Of a stretch of DNA of 64,000 bases, positions 26,551 to 38,402 are shown piece after piece. Position numbers and translations under genes: made by a program. This stretch comes from Streptomyces albus subsp. albus (GTDB taxonomy: Bacteria; Actinomycetota; Actinomycetes; Streptomycetales; Streptomycetaceae). The number at the start of each line of letters is the position of its first letter. Positions within the stretch are counted from its first letter, which is position 1. The DNA lies in the NCBI RefSeq assembly GCF_000719865.1, contig NZ_JOID01000011.1, positions 62,001-126,000 on the forward strand, written 5' to 3'. The notes under the pieces are model-generated. The model did not search any database, was not told where the DNA came from, and saw only the letters and a list, made by a program, of their open reading frames with translations.

Positions 26551-27918
26551 GTGAGCGCAGCACACACGATCAGTGCGAGCACACCGGATACGGCCGGGCG
26601 CGGCGGTGGCCGCACGGCCCTGGCCGGGGCCAAGGAGGTCACCGCACTCCAGGGCACCCTGAACGGGCTGTTCGGCCTGGTGGCGGCCCGGCGTCCCCGT
26701 GAGGTCGTCGTCGCCGACGCCGACCGCGCGCTCACCTACGAGTCGGCGGAAAGCAGCTCGGACCGCCTCGCCTCGGCACTGCTGCGCTGCGGGGTGCAGC
26801 TCGGTGATCCCCTGCTCGTCCACTGCTCGGATCGCGCCCAGGGGCTGGTGGCCCAGCTCGCCGTGCTCAAGCTGGGCGGTGTGTGCGTCCCGGTGCCCCA
26901 CGGTGCCGACGACGCCTCCCTCGCGCGGATCGCCGACCTGAGCGGTGCGACGCTCGTGCTGGGCAGCGCTGCCACCAGGGAGCGCTGGTCGCTTCCCGTG
27001 GTGGTGCTGGACGACGAGCGGACGTGGGCGAAGATCAAGCCCTTCCGGACGGATGGCTCTCTGCCACGGTCCGGTCCGGCCGATGTCGCCTACCTGTTGC
27101 CCGAGTTCGGATCCGACGGCGGCGTGACGGGCCATCTCGTCGACCACACAGCCTGGCTGTTCGCGGTCAATGCCCGGCTGCGCCGGGCCGGCCGGCCCGC
27201 ACGGGGTGTGACGGTGGGGCAGGGGGTCGGTGGCGCCCGGGACCTGGCCGCGATGTGGTGGGCGATCGCCGCGGGCGGCAGGCTGCAGGGGCCGCGTCCC
27301 CCGGGCACGGGCGAGGCCGCGCCCCGGCTCCACGGTTCGGGCACCGCCGCGGTGTACGGAGCGGACGAGTACGAAGCGGTGCTCGCGGCTGCCCGGCCCG
27401 GGGCGGGGAAGCGGTCGGGCACGGTCCTGGTCACCGGTGGCCCGCTGCCGGCCGGGCTCGTGGAGCGCCATGCCGAACTGCTGCCCTTCACACGGCTGCT
27501 GGCCGAGTTCTCCCCCCGCGACGGTGCCATGCCCTGGACGGCGGCCGACTGTACGGCGGACGCGCGGAAGGCGGCGGGCCGCACCGTCATGGGCGCCGCG
27601 GTGCCCCGGGTCCGGGTGACGGTCCGGGACGCGGACGGGGGGATTCTGCCCCCGGGCGGCACCGGTCAGATCTGGGCCGCAGGCACGGCGATGCCCTTCG
27701 ACAGGCTGTGTGACGGCTGCCACGAGCTGGCCGCCAGCCACCGGGGCTCATTGACGAACTCCGGTTACACGGGGCGGTGGACCGCGAGCGGCTCCCTCGA
27801 GGTCCTGGGCCGCACCGGGCCGCACGCTCACGCGGGGAGAAGCCGTGCGGGGCACCGGGAGGACACCGGGCTCGACCGGGTGGCGGGTGTCCCGCTCCGG
27901 CAGCTGTCGTGGCACTGA
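26551..27918 (+). CDS. Degenerate adenylate-forming (ANL) enzyme-like protein
   Basis: A 455-aa protein. The N-terminal half follows acyl/aminoacyl adenylation domains (TYESAESSSDRLASALL, GDPLLVHCSDRAQGLVAQLAVLKLGGVCVPV) and the end resembles the A7-A8 region (YTGRWTASGSLEVLGR). The P-loop equivalent is only AYLLPEFGSDGG, without the Ser/Thr/Gly-rich and Lys pattern, and the C-terminal lid with the catalytic lysine is absent. It should not adenylate substrates. It may be a scaffold or regulator, or a decaying gene. The length is about 50-100 residues short of the family. Confidence 0.75.
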   Translation: MSAAHTISASTPDTAGRGGGRTALAGAKEVTALQGTLNGLFGLVAARRPREVVVADADRALTYESAESSSDRLASALLRCGVQLGDPLLVHCSDRAQGLVAQLAVLKLGGVCVPVPHGADDASLARIADLSGATLVLGSAATRERWSLPVVVLDDERTWAKIKPFRTDGSLPRSGPADVAYLLPEFGSDGGVTGHLVDHTAWLFAVNARLRRAGRPARGVTVGQGVGGARDLAAMWWAIAAGGRLQGPRPPGTGEAAPRLHGSGTAAVYGADEYEAVLAAARPGAGKRSGTVLVTGGPLPAGLVERHAELLPFTRLLAEFSPRDGAMPWTAADCTADARKAAGRTVMGAAVPRVRVTVRDADGGILPPGGTGQIWAAGTAMPFDRLCDGCHELAASHRGSLTNSGYTGRWTASGSLEVLGRTGPHAHAGRSRAGHREDTGLDRVAGVPLRQLSWH

Positions 27919-27945
27919 CCTCGGCCACGGCGCCGCTGCCGGCCC

Positions 27946-27997
27946 GGCCGTCGCGCAGCCGGAGGACCGGCGGGCCGTCGCGCAGCCGGAGGAGCGG
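27946..27997. repeat. Two tandem copies of a 27-bp period repeat
   Basis: Copies begin at 27946 and 27973 and share the 21 bases that start GGCCGTCGCGCAGCCGGAGG. They lie in the spacer between the ANL-like gene and murA, with no visible function. Confidence 0.7.
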
Positions 27998-28060
27998 CGG
28001 GAGGACCGGCCGGAGCCGGCCCTGGTCCGCCGTTCCGGAGAAGCCGGGGGGACGGGGCGC

Positions 28061-29590
28061 TCAGATGTCGCGGAAGATCTCGATCTGCGCGCCGACCGAG
28101 TTCAGGCGCTCCGCCAGTTCCTCGTAACCGCGGTTGATGACATAGACGTTGCGCAGCACCGAGGTGCCCTCGGCGGCCATCATCGCCAGCAGGATCACCA
28201 CCGCCGGACGCAGGGCCGGCGGGCACATCATCTCCGCGGCACGCCAGCGCGTCGGGCCCTCGACCAGCACCCGGTGCGGGTCGAGGAGCTTGACGTCGGC
28301 GCCGAGCCGGTTGAGGTCGGTGAGGTAGATCGCGCGGTTGTCGTAGACCCAGTCGTGGATCAGCGTCGAGCCCTGCGCGGTGGCGGCGATGGCCGCGAAG
28401 AACGGGACGTTGTCGATGTTGAGGCCCGGGAACGGCATCGGGTGGATCTTGTCGATCGGGGCCTTCAGCTTCGACGGGCGCACGGTGAGGTCGATGAGCC
28501 GGGTGCGGCCGTTGTCGGCCCGGTACTCGGGGCTGCGCTCGTGGTCCAGGCCCATCTCCTCCAGGACCGCCAGCTCGATCTCCAGGAACTCCACCGGCAC
28601 GCGCCGGATGGTCAGTTCGGACTCGGTGACGAGGGCCGCGGCGAGCAGGCTCATCGCCTCCACCGGGTCCTCGGAGGGCGAGTAGTCCACGTCCCGGTCG
28701 ATGTGCGGGACCCCGTGCACGGTGAGAGTGGTGGTGCCGACGCCCTCGACCGTCACGCCGAGCTGCTCCAGGAAGAAGCAGAGGTCCTGGACCATGTAGT
28801 TGGAGCTGGCGTTGCGGATGACGGTGACGCCGTCGTGCCGGGCCGCCGCCAGCAGGGCGTTCTCCGTGACGGTGTCCCCGCGCTCCGTCAGCACGATCGG
28901 GCGGTCCGGGCGGATGCCGCGGTCGACCTCGGCGTGGTAGACGCCGTCGGTCGCCGTGATCTCCAGGCCGAAGCGGCGCAGCGCCGTCATGTGCGGCTGC
29001 ACCGTGCGGGTGCCGAGGTCGCAGCCGCCGGCGTACGGGATGCGGAAGCGGTCCTCGCGGTGCAGCAGCGGGCCGAGGAACATGATGACGCTGCGGGTGC
29101 GCCGTGCCGCCTCCATGTCCATGGAGTCCAGTTCGAGCCGCTCCGGCGGGACGATCTCCAGGTCCGCGCCGTCGTTGATCCAGCGGGCGCGGACGCCGAT
29201 GCTGCCCAGCACCTCCAGGATCCGGTACACCTCCTCGATCCGCGCGACCCGGCGCAGGGTGGTGCGGCCCGAGTTGAGCAGGGTGGCGCAAAGGAGGGCG
29301 ACGCAGGCGTTCTTGCTCGTCCTGACGTCGATGCCGCCCGAGAGCCGGCGGCCGCCGACCACGCGCAGATGCATCGGCCCGGCGTAGCCGAGCGAGACGA
29401 TCTCGCTGTCCAGGGCCTCGCCGATGCGGGCGATCATCTCAAGGCTGATGTTCTGGTTGCCGCGTTCAATGCGGTTGACGGCGCTCTGGCTGGTACCCAG
29501 GGCCTCCGCGAGATGCGACTGTGTCCAGCCGCGGTGCTGACGGGCGTCCCTGATGAGGCGTCCGATGCGTACGAGGTAGTCGTCTCCCAT
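28061..29590 (-). CDS. murA: UDP-N-acetylglucosamine 1-carboxyvinyltransferase with N-terminal HTH domain
   Basis: A 509-aa protein. Residues 1-about 65 form an XRE-type helix-turn-helix (RGWTQSHLAEALGTSQSAVNRIERG). Residues about 72-505 are an EPSP-synthase-fold MurA, with SKNACVALLCATLL near the start and Cys190 in AGGCDLGTR at the active-site loop that is attacked by phosphomycin in MurA. MurA makes the first committed peptidoglycan precursor. The Lys and Cys of the active site are kept, so catalysis is possible, but the fused HTH suggests a regulator-enzyme. A perfect palindrome lies 13 bases upstream of the ATG (29603-29618). A standard murA is usually encoded elsewhere in Streptomyces, so this is probably the second paralogue. 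Confidence 0.93.
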   Translation of the reverse strand: MGDDYLVRIGRLIRDARQHRGWTQSHLAEALGTSQSAVNRIERGNQNISLEMIARIGEALDSEIVSLGYAGPMHLRVVGGRRLSGGIDVRTSKNACVALLCATLLNSGRTTLRRVARIEEVYRILEVLGSIGVRARWINDGADLEIVPPERLELDSMDMEAARRTRSVIMFLGPLLHREDRFRIPYAGGCDLGTRTVQPHMTALRRFGLEITATDGVYHAEVDRGIRPDRPIVLTERGDTVTENALLAAARHDGVTVIRNASSNYMVQDLCFFLEQLGVTVEGVGTTTLTVHGVPHIDRDVDYSPSEDPVEAMSLLAAALVTESELTIRRVPVEFLEIELAVLEEMGLDHERSPEYRADNGRTRLIDLTVRPSKLKAPIDKIHPMPFPGLNIDNVPFFAAIAATAQGSTLIHDWVYDNRAIYLTDLNRLGADVKLLDPHRVLVEGPTRWRAAEMMCPPALRPAVVILLAMMAAEGTSVLRNVYVINRGYEELAERLNSVGAQIEIFRDI

Positions 29591-29602
29591 GTGGCTCAGG
29601 TT

Positions 29603-29618
29603 ATCTCAGATATGAGAT
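29603..29618. promoter_or_regulatory. Palindromic operator candidate before the HTH-MurA gene
   Basis: ATCTCA-GATA-TGAGAT is a perfect 6-bp inverted repeat immediately upstream of the ribosome-binding region. It is a natural autoregulatory target for the XRE domain of the encoded protein. Confidence 0.55.
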
Positions 29619-29829
29619 TGCCGCGCTTCGAGGGAGTCCAAGGGTGCTGGGCCGCACGGGGTCGGAGTGCCCGTTTTCCCGGCGTTCTCACCCGGGCGGG
29701 CGCACGGCCGGCGGGCCGCGGACCGTCCGTCCCGGAAAGGGCGGAATGCCCGGTGTGGCGCGGGCGCGGTCCTCCCGGCGTCCGGCTTCCCGGAGGGTTG
29801 ACGGCGTGCGCAGAGGTAAGGCGAGGGGC

Positions 29830-30459
29830 ATGAGAGAACCCGATCCGATACGTGACGTCCGGGGCCCGTCCGGGGCCCCGGCGCCGGCCCCGCGCGCGCC
29901 GGCGACCGCGGTCGGCACCGGGCGGTACGGCGGCGGTGCCCGCGCGCTGGAACCGCAGCGCGGCGGCGAGGGCAGCCTCGCCCATGTCGTCGAGACCCTG
30001 CTGGACAAGGGGCTCGTCCTCAACGCGGACATCATGGTGTCGGTCGCCGGTGTCGAACTGCTGGGCATCCGGCTGCGCGCCGCCCTGGCCTCCTTCGAGA
30101 CCGCCGCCCGCTACGGGCTGGAGTTCCCCTCCGGCACGGACGTGCAGACCGCCGCCTGGCGCGAGGTCAAGGAGGACAAGGAGACCTGCCCCGAGTGCCA
30201 CAAGAAGGTTCCCACCCGGGAACTCCTCGACGAGTGGTGCCCGTGGTGCGGCTGGCGCAGTGCCAAGGCGCTGTCCCGGGCCTCCGCCGCGGACGCCGGC
30301 GCGGTGAACGGTGGTGCCTCCGCCGGGACGGAGGCCGGGGAGCCCGCCGCCGTGGAAGGCGGCCGGACACCGGGAGGCCGGCAGAGCCGGCGGCAGGGCG
30401 AGCGGCGGGACCAGCCGCAGGGTGAACGGCAGGACGAGCGGCAGCCGGACGATGCCTGA
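29830..30459 (+). CDS. Gas vesicle GvpA/GvpJ-domain protein with C-terminal zinc ribbon
   Basis: A 209-aa protein. A Pro/Ala-rich N-terminus is followed by a GvpA/J fold (about 55-105): LAHVVETLLDKGLVLNADIMVSV is the beta-alpha pattern of gas vesicle wall proteins. Then comes a zinc ribbon with Cys120, Cys123, Cys137 and Cys140 (CPEC...CPWC) and a low-complexity Gln/Arg tail. GvpA itself is about 70-140 aa and has no zinc ribbon, so this is an accessory J-type protein with an added domain. It overlaps the next gene by 8 bp. The ATG at 29830 was chosen after GCGAGGGG. Confidence 0.82.
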   Translation: MREPDPIRDVRGPSGAPAPAPRAPATAVGTGRYGGGARALEPQRGGEGSLAHVVETLLDKGLVLNADIMVSVAGVELLGIRLRAALASFETAARYGLEFPSGTDVQTAAWREVKEDKETCPECHKKVPTRELLDEWCPWCGWRSAKALSRASAADAGAVNGGASAGTEAGEPAAVEGGRTPGGRQSRRQGERRDQPQGERQDERQPDDA

Positions 30460-31510
30460 CCGCGCTCCCGCACCGCCCGCCGCCCCGGCCCCGTCGCTCC
30501 AGCCGACCCGCGATCCCCGGGTCACCCTGGACGACCTGCTGGAGGTCGTCCTCAACAAGGGCGCCGTCCTCCACCTGGACCTGATCATCGCCGTCGCCGA
30601 CATCCCGCTGATCGGCGTCAACGTCCGCGCCGCGATCGCCGGCATGGAGACGATGCTGGAGTACGGGATGCTGCGGCAGTGGGACGAGGCCACCCGCGCC
30701 TGGGCGGAGCGCTCCGGCGGCCGGGGCCTCGGACTGCGGGACGGCGAGCGGCTGATCACCAAGATGTTCGGCGGCCACCGGCTGACCGGCGAGGTCTACT
30801 CGGCCTGGCGGCCCGGCAACGTCCATCTGACCGACCGGCGCCTCGTCGTGCTCCGCCGGGAGCCCCGCGAGATCCTCTGGGAGGCCGAGCTGGCCGAGCT
30901 GGAGTCGGCGGCCCTGGAGACCGAGCGAGCCGTCGGCGGCGAGGACCGCACCCGGCTCCGCGTCCGGCTGCGCGACGGCGGGGAGGCGCTGCTCTCGGCG
31001 GCCGAGCCGGAGCGGCTGCACCGGGAGCTGCTGCGGCAGGCGCCCGGTGCGCGGCCCCTGGCGGCGGCGGACGGGAACGGCCGCGGGACGGCCGGCCCGG
31101 ACGCGGCTGAGGACGGGCACGAGGGCCACCTGTGGTACCACGAGCCCCGCCGCGGGGGCGCGCTGTGGCGCGGCGGCCGCGGCCGTCTCGACGCGGACGG
31201 GCTCTCCTGGAAGTCGCCCGTCGACGCCCGCCCCGCGCTGGTGCTGCGCCCCGGCGAGCTGCTCGGTGTCCGGCTGGAGGAGCGGGACAACCCGACCGGC
31301 AGCCCGTACACGCTGGTGCTGGACACCCCCGGCGGCGAGGTGGCCCTGGCCGCCGACGCCCTCCCCGGCTGGACCGGCCCGCTCCACCGCATGACGGCGG
31401 GCGGCGCGGGTCGGGAGGCGGACGAGGCGGGGCAGGCGGGTCGGGACGCGGGTCGGGAGAACGGGCAGTCCCCAGAGCGAAGGAGGGATGACGGTGGCCC
31501 TCACCGTTGA
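30452..31510 (+). CDS. Gas vesicle GvpJ/S-like protein with large C-terminal domain
   Basis: A 352-aa protein. The N-terminal 30-95 region repeats the GvpA/J motif (LDDLLEVVLNKGAVLHLDLIIAVADIPLIGVN). It is followed by about 200 residues that read as one or two beta-rich PH-like modules (GEVYSAWRPGNVHLTDRRLVVLRR, and again near 250). I know no standard Gvp protein with this tail. It is the second of four overlapping genes. GvpA, GvpO and GvpG were not found near it. Confidence 0.78.
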   Translation: MPDRAPAPPAAPAPSLQPTRDPRVTLDDLLEVVLNKGAVLHLDLIIAVADIPLIGVNVRAAIAGMETMLEYGMLRQWDEATRAWAERSGGRGLGLRDGERLITKMFGGHRLTGEVYSAWRPGNVHLTDRRLVVLRREPREILWEAELAELESAALETERAVGGEDRTRLRVRLRDGGEALLSAAEPERLHRELLRQAPGARPLAAADGNGRGTAGPDAAEDGHEGHLWYHEPRRGGALWRGGRGRLDADGLSWKSPVDARPALVLRPGELLGVRLEERDNPTGSPYTLVLDTPGGEVALAADALPGWTGPLHRMTAGGAGREADEAGQAGRDAGRENGQSPERRRDDGGPHR

Positions 31511-31850
31511 CGAGAAAAGCCTCAAGCACGGGGTGCTGACCCTGGTCGTCACCCTGGTCGAGGTGATCCAGGAGGCCCTGGAGCGGCAGGCCCTGCGGCG
31601 TATGGAGGGCGGCGACCTCACCCCCGAGGAGACCGAGCGGCTCGGTGAGGCGCTCCTCGAACTGGACGAGGCCATGCGGGAGATCAAGGACGAGCACGGG
31701 ATCACCGTCTCCGTCGCCGACCTCCACCGCGGGCTCGACGAGGTCGTGGACGACGTGGTGGACAAGCTCGTCAACCCGGCGCGCTGGGCCGAGGAGGCCG
31801 GACCGGGGGCCGGGAACGGTGCCGGTCCCGGAACGGGGGGAGCGCGATGA
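31494..31850 (+). CDS. gvpK: Gas vesicle protein GvpK
   Basis: A small helical protein that matches GvpK: VDEKSLKHGVLTLVVTLVEV, LERQALRRM, LGEALLELDEAM and DLHRGLDEVVDDVVDKLVNP. GvpK is an accessory protein needed for normal vesicle formation. The GTG at 31494 fits the AAGGAGG site best (7 bases); an ATG at 31488 is in frame but only 1 base from it. The gene sits inside the end of the preceding ORF and overlaps gvpL by ATGA. Confidence 0.9.
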   Translation: MALTVDEKSLKHGVLTLVVTLVEVIQEALERQALRRMEGGDLTPEETERLGEALLELDEAMREIKDEHGITVSVADLHRGLDEVVDDVVDKLVNPARWAEEAGPGAGNGAGPGTGGAR

Positions 31851-33055
31851 CCGACACCCTCGGCACCCCTGCACCCGGCACCCCCGCACCCGGCACCCCC
31901 GCACCCGGCTCCGGCATCCCCGGCCCCGGCGCCCCGGGCACCGGAGCCACCGCGATGGGCGCCTCCGGCACCGGCCCCGGCCCCTATGCTGTCCCCGGCA
32001 CCGGCTCGGGCGCGCCCGGCACCCCCGGCCCCGAAGCCCCCGCTCCCTCTGGCACCACCGCCCCTGGCACTGATACCGGTACTCCCCGTCCCGGTACCTC
32101 CGGCCCCGGCCCCGGCACCCCCGGCACCGGCGCCGCCGACCCCAGAACGGACCACGGCCCGTCCGCGCCGGCGGAGCCGCCCCAGGCCCTGTACGTGTAC
32201 GCGCTGCTGCCCGACCCGGGTACGGACACCCTGCCCGGCACCGGCACCGGCACCGGCACCGGCACCGGCACGGGCACCGCCACCGGCCTCGACGGCCGGC
32301 CCCTCCGGCTGGTGGGCGACGCGCCCGGCGGCCCGGTGGCACTGGTGCACGCCACCGCCCCGGCGCCGTACCAGGGTCCGGACGAGGACGTGCGCCGCTG
32401 GATCGTCGAGCACGACCGGGCCGTCGACGCGGCCTGGCAGCTCACCGGGGCCGTCCTGCCGATGACGTTCAACGTGCTGGTACGGCCGGAGGACGGGCAG
32501 AGCGCGGAGCAGCGGCTGCGCGGCTGGCTGGCCGAACGGCGGGACGAACTCACCGCCCGCCTCCGGGAGTTGGCGGGCCACGCCGAACTGCGGGTGGAGA
32601 TCACCCTGGACCGGGAGGCCGCCGCCGTGAGCAACGAGCGGGCCCGGTCCCTGATGGCGGACATGGCGGAGAGCTCGCCCGGGGTGCGCAGGCTGCTCGC
32701 CAAGCGGCTGGAGATGGCCCGCCGCGAGGCGTCCGAGCAACTGGCCGACGCGCTGTACGCGGACACCCGGCGCCGGCTGGCGGCCGTCTCGGAGGACCTC
32801 CAGGACCGGCGCCGCGCGGTCCGCGACCCAGGTGAGACGGATGTGCTGTCCGTGTCGCTGCTGGTGCGCGAGGACGGGATCGAGACGGTGGGCCGGGTGC
32901 TCGCGGAGATCCAGGACGAGCAGCCGGCGGTCCGCATCCGCTTCCTGGGGCCCTGGCCGCCGTACTCCTTCGCGGACCTGGCGCAGGGCCCGGGCGGGCA
33001 GGAGCCGGACGGGGCCCCGCCCGGCGGAGCGGTCCCGGGCCTCCGCCCGGCCTGA
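31847..33055 (+). CDS. gvpL: Gas vesicle GvpF/GvpL family protein with Gly-Thr-Pro tail at N-terminus
   Basis: A 402-aa protein. Residues 1-about 115 are low complexity (repeated GTPAP and GTG units, written by hexanucleotide repeats). The family domain starts at QALYVYALLP and continues through IVEHDRAVDAAW, VLPMTFNVLV and the SLLVREDGIETVG region to FLGPWPPYSF. GvpF/L proteins line or cap nascent vesicles. The ordinary length is about 220-280 aa, so the tail is an addition, possibly expanded by slippage. It is the last gene of the cassette. Confidence 0.88.
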   Translation: MTDTLGTPAPGTPAPGTPAPGSGIPGPGAPGTGATAMGASGTGPGPYAVPGTGSGAPGTPGPEAPAPSGTTAPGTDTGTPRPGTSGPGPGTPGTGAADPRTDHGPSAPAEPPQALYVYALLPDPGTDTLPGTGTGTGTGTGTGTATGLDGRPLRLVGDAPGGPVALVHATAPAPYQGPDEDVRRWIVEHDRAVDAAWQLTGAVLPMTFNVLVRPEDGQSAEQRLRGWLAERRDELTARLRELAGHAELRVEITLDREAAAVSNERARSLMADMAESSPGVRRLLAKRLEMARREASEQLADALYADTRRRLAAVSEDLQDRRRAVRDPGETDVLSVSLLVREDGIETVGRVLAEIQDEQPAVRIRFLGPWPPYSFADLAQGPGGQEPDGAPPGGAVPGLRPA

Positions 33056-36216
<3,161 letters not shown>

Positions 36217-36277
36217 GCACGGTCGCTCGACCCATGGGCCGGTCCCCGGACCGGCGCCGGGCGACGGTGATACGGCG

Positions 36278-36315
36278 ACGGGCCGCGCTCCCCGCGACAC
36301 GGGGGCGCGGCCCGT
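36278..36315 (+). terminator. Hairpin terminator after acnA
   Basis: Left arm 36278-36293 beginning ACGGGCCGCG, right arm 36300-36315 ending CGCGGCCCGT, 6-base loop, 14 of 16 pairs. It ends the acnA transcript. Confidence 0.85.
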
Positions 36316-36472
36316 CCGCGTTTCCGGGGGCCACCGGGGGGCCTCGTCAACTGCCTTGTTCCGTGGTGGAGTTCACTGTGGTGCGGACAGCGGGGAACTG
36401 GTTGAATCCCGATCGTCAAGATCAACTCGGACCGGCCACCCCCCAGCCACCCCCGTGTCCCCGGAAGGCAGC

Positions 36473-37696
36473 ATGACCCCCACCGCCCAGCCACAGGCCC
36501 CCGACATCCTCTCCCCGGAGTTCGCCGCCGACCCTTACGCCGCGTACCGGGCCATGCGGGAGCACTTCCCGCTCATCCACCACGAGGCCACGCAGAGCTA
36601 CATCGTCTCCCGCTACGAGGACGTCCAGCGCGCCTTCAAGGAGCCCGTGTTCACCACGGACAACTACGACTGGCAGCTCGAACCGGTGCACGGCCGCACC
36701 ATCCTGCAGATGAGCGGCCGCGAGCACGCCGTCCACCGCGCCCTGGTGGCCCCGGCCTTCCGCGGCAACACCCTCCAGGAGCGGTTCCTGCCGGTCATCG
36801 AACGCAACGCCCGCGAGCTCATCGACGGCTTCCGCGACCGGGGGAGCACCGACCTCGTCGCCGAGTTCGCCACCCTCTTCCCGGTCTACGTCATCGCCGA
36901 CATGCTCGGCCTCGACAAGGCCGACCACCCGAGGTTCCACGGCTGGTACACCTCGATCATCGCCTTCCTCTCCAACCTCTCCGGGGACGAGGAGGTGACC
37001 GCGGCCGGGCTGCGCACCCGCGACGAGTTCGCCGCGTACATGCTCCCGATCATCCGGGAGCGCCGGGAGAACCTCGGCGACGACCTGCTCTCCACCCTCT
37101 GCGCCGCCGAGATCGACGGCACGAGGATGACCGACGAGGACATCAAGGCGTTCTGCAGCCTGCTGCTCACCGCGGGCGGCGAGACCACCGACAAGGCGAT
37201 CGCGAGCGTCTTCGCCAATCTGCTGGCCCACCCCGAGCAGATGGCCGCCGTCCGCGCCGACCGCTCCCTGATCGGCCGGGCCTTCGCCGAGACCCTGCGG
37301 TACACCCCGCCCGTCCACATGATCATGCGTCAGCCGGCCGAGGACGTGGAGTTCAGCGGCGGTACGGTGCCCGCCGGCGCCACCGTCACCTGCCTCATCG
37401 GCGCCGCCAACCGCGACACGGAGCGCTACGCCGAACCGGACACCTTCAACCTCTTCCGCGAGGACCTGACGGCGCAGAACGCCTTCACCGCCGCCGCCGA
37501 CCACCTCGCCTTCGCCCTCGGCCGGCACTTCTGCGTCGGCGCGCTGCTCGCCAAGGCCGAGGTGGAGACCGGTCTGGACATGCTGCTGGACGCGATGCCC
37601 GACGCCCGTCTGCCGGAGGGCTTCACCCCCGCCGAGCAGGGCGTCTTCACCCGCGGCCCGCTCTCCCTCCCGCTGGAGTTCACCCCCGCCGGCTGA
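36473..37696 (+). CDS. Cytochrome P450
   Basis: A 407-aa soluble bacterial P450. The I-helix oxygen motif is AGGETT (near 235), the K-helix ETLR, and the heme loop FALGRHFCVG with Cys354. The ATG at 36473 follows GGAAGG. It is a stand-alone gene after acnA with no ferredoxin beside it, so it depends on redox partners elsewhere. The substrate is unknown; it lies 8 kb outside the natural-product region and is probably a chromosomal P450. Confidence 0.95.
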   Translation: MTPTAQPQAPDILSPEFAADPYAAYRAMREHFPLIHHEATQSYIVSRYEDVQRAFKEPVFTTDNYDWQLEPVHGRTILQMSGREHAVHRALVAPAFRGNTLQERFLPVIERNARELIDGFRDRGSTDLVAEFATLFPVYVIADMLGLDKADHPRFHGWYTSIIAFLSNLSGDEEVTAAGLRTRDEFAAYMLPIIRERRENLGDDLLSTLCAAEIDGTRMTDEDIKAFCSLLLTAGGETTDKAIASVFANLLAHPEQMAAVRADRSLIGRAFAETLRYTPPVHMIMRQPAEDVEFSGGTVPAGATVTCLIGAANRDTERYAEPDTFNLFREDLTAQNAFTAAADHLAFALGRHFCVGALLAKAEVETGLDMLLDAMPDARLPEGFTPAEQGVFTRGPLSLPLEFTPAG

Positions 37697-38402
37697 CCCG
37701 GCCCGTTCCGGGCCGTCCCACCCGTCCGGCCCGTCCCACCCGCCGCCGCGGCGGCCCCGCGAGCGGGTGGGTACGGGCGGCGCGGGACGTATCGCGAACC
37801 GGTGCGGGGGCACGGCCGGCGCGCGCACCGGCCGGAACGGAGCCCGCCGACAGGGACCAGCCGAGACGGAGCGCGCCGCAGCGGAACAAGCCGCGCCCAC
37901 CGGCGGTCCGGGCCCCGGCGCCTGGGGGCGCCGTCCCCCGCTGCGCCCAATCGACTGAAAATCGCACTGCTGGCGCCGTCGTGACCCGCCGCGCGGGCCG
38001 GTCCCGGTTTGGATGGTCCCCGGCGGACCGCCGCCCCGGCTCAACTCCCGCCGGGAGCAGGCGGACCCGCCCCTCCGCGCGGAAGCGGCGCGGAGGTGTG
38101 CCGCCCAGGTCTCAACTCGGGAAAGACTCCTGCCGAATGCTGTATTCGATCTTGCTCACCCGGTGCGGAGTGGACTATACCTGTCGGCGTTCCAGGACCC
38201 ACGGCACCCGCGGAATCGGGGGACGGCACACGGCGGGGGGTGGCTTCGCCGCGCACCACCGGGGTACTCCGACCGATCCCGGCGCACACCCAGCACGACT
38301 CAGCTGCACATGACCGCGGTGGTGGTGCCCTTCGCCGAGGCGCGCGGAGCACCCGGAGACCGGCACACACCGCCCGAGTCCGGGAGAGGGCGAGGACCCC
38401 GT
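37697..38402. other. 706-bp spacer upstream of ngcE
   Basis: No gene is supported here. An open frame runs from 38013 into ngcE, but its sequence is Pro/Arg-rich. The region holds the ngcE control elements, including the dre-like site at 38169-38184. Confidence 0.5.
38169..38184. promoter_or_regulatory. DasR-like responsive element (dre) upstream of ngcE
   Basis: AGTGGACTATACCTGT agrees at 12 of 16 positions with the dre consensus as I remember it (AGTGGTCTAGACCACT). DasR represses GlcNAc and chitin genes and releases DNA on binding glucosamine-6-phosphate. The location, 219 bases before a GlcNAc-type ABC operon, fits that role. Confidence 0.65.

Noticed and set aside
27919..28060. CRISPR-like repeat pair
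   Set aside because: Only two copies, adjacent and without distinct spacers.
38013..38402. N-terminal extension of ngcE to the upstream GTG/ATG codons
   Set aside because: The signal peptide with twin arginine and lipobox begins correctly only from 38403, and the upstream part would bury it.
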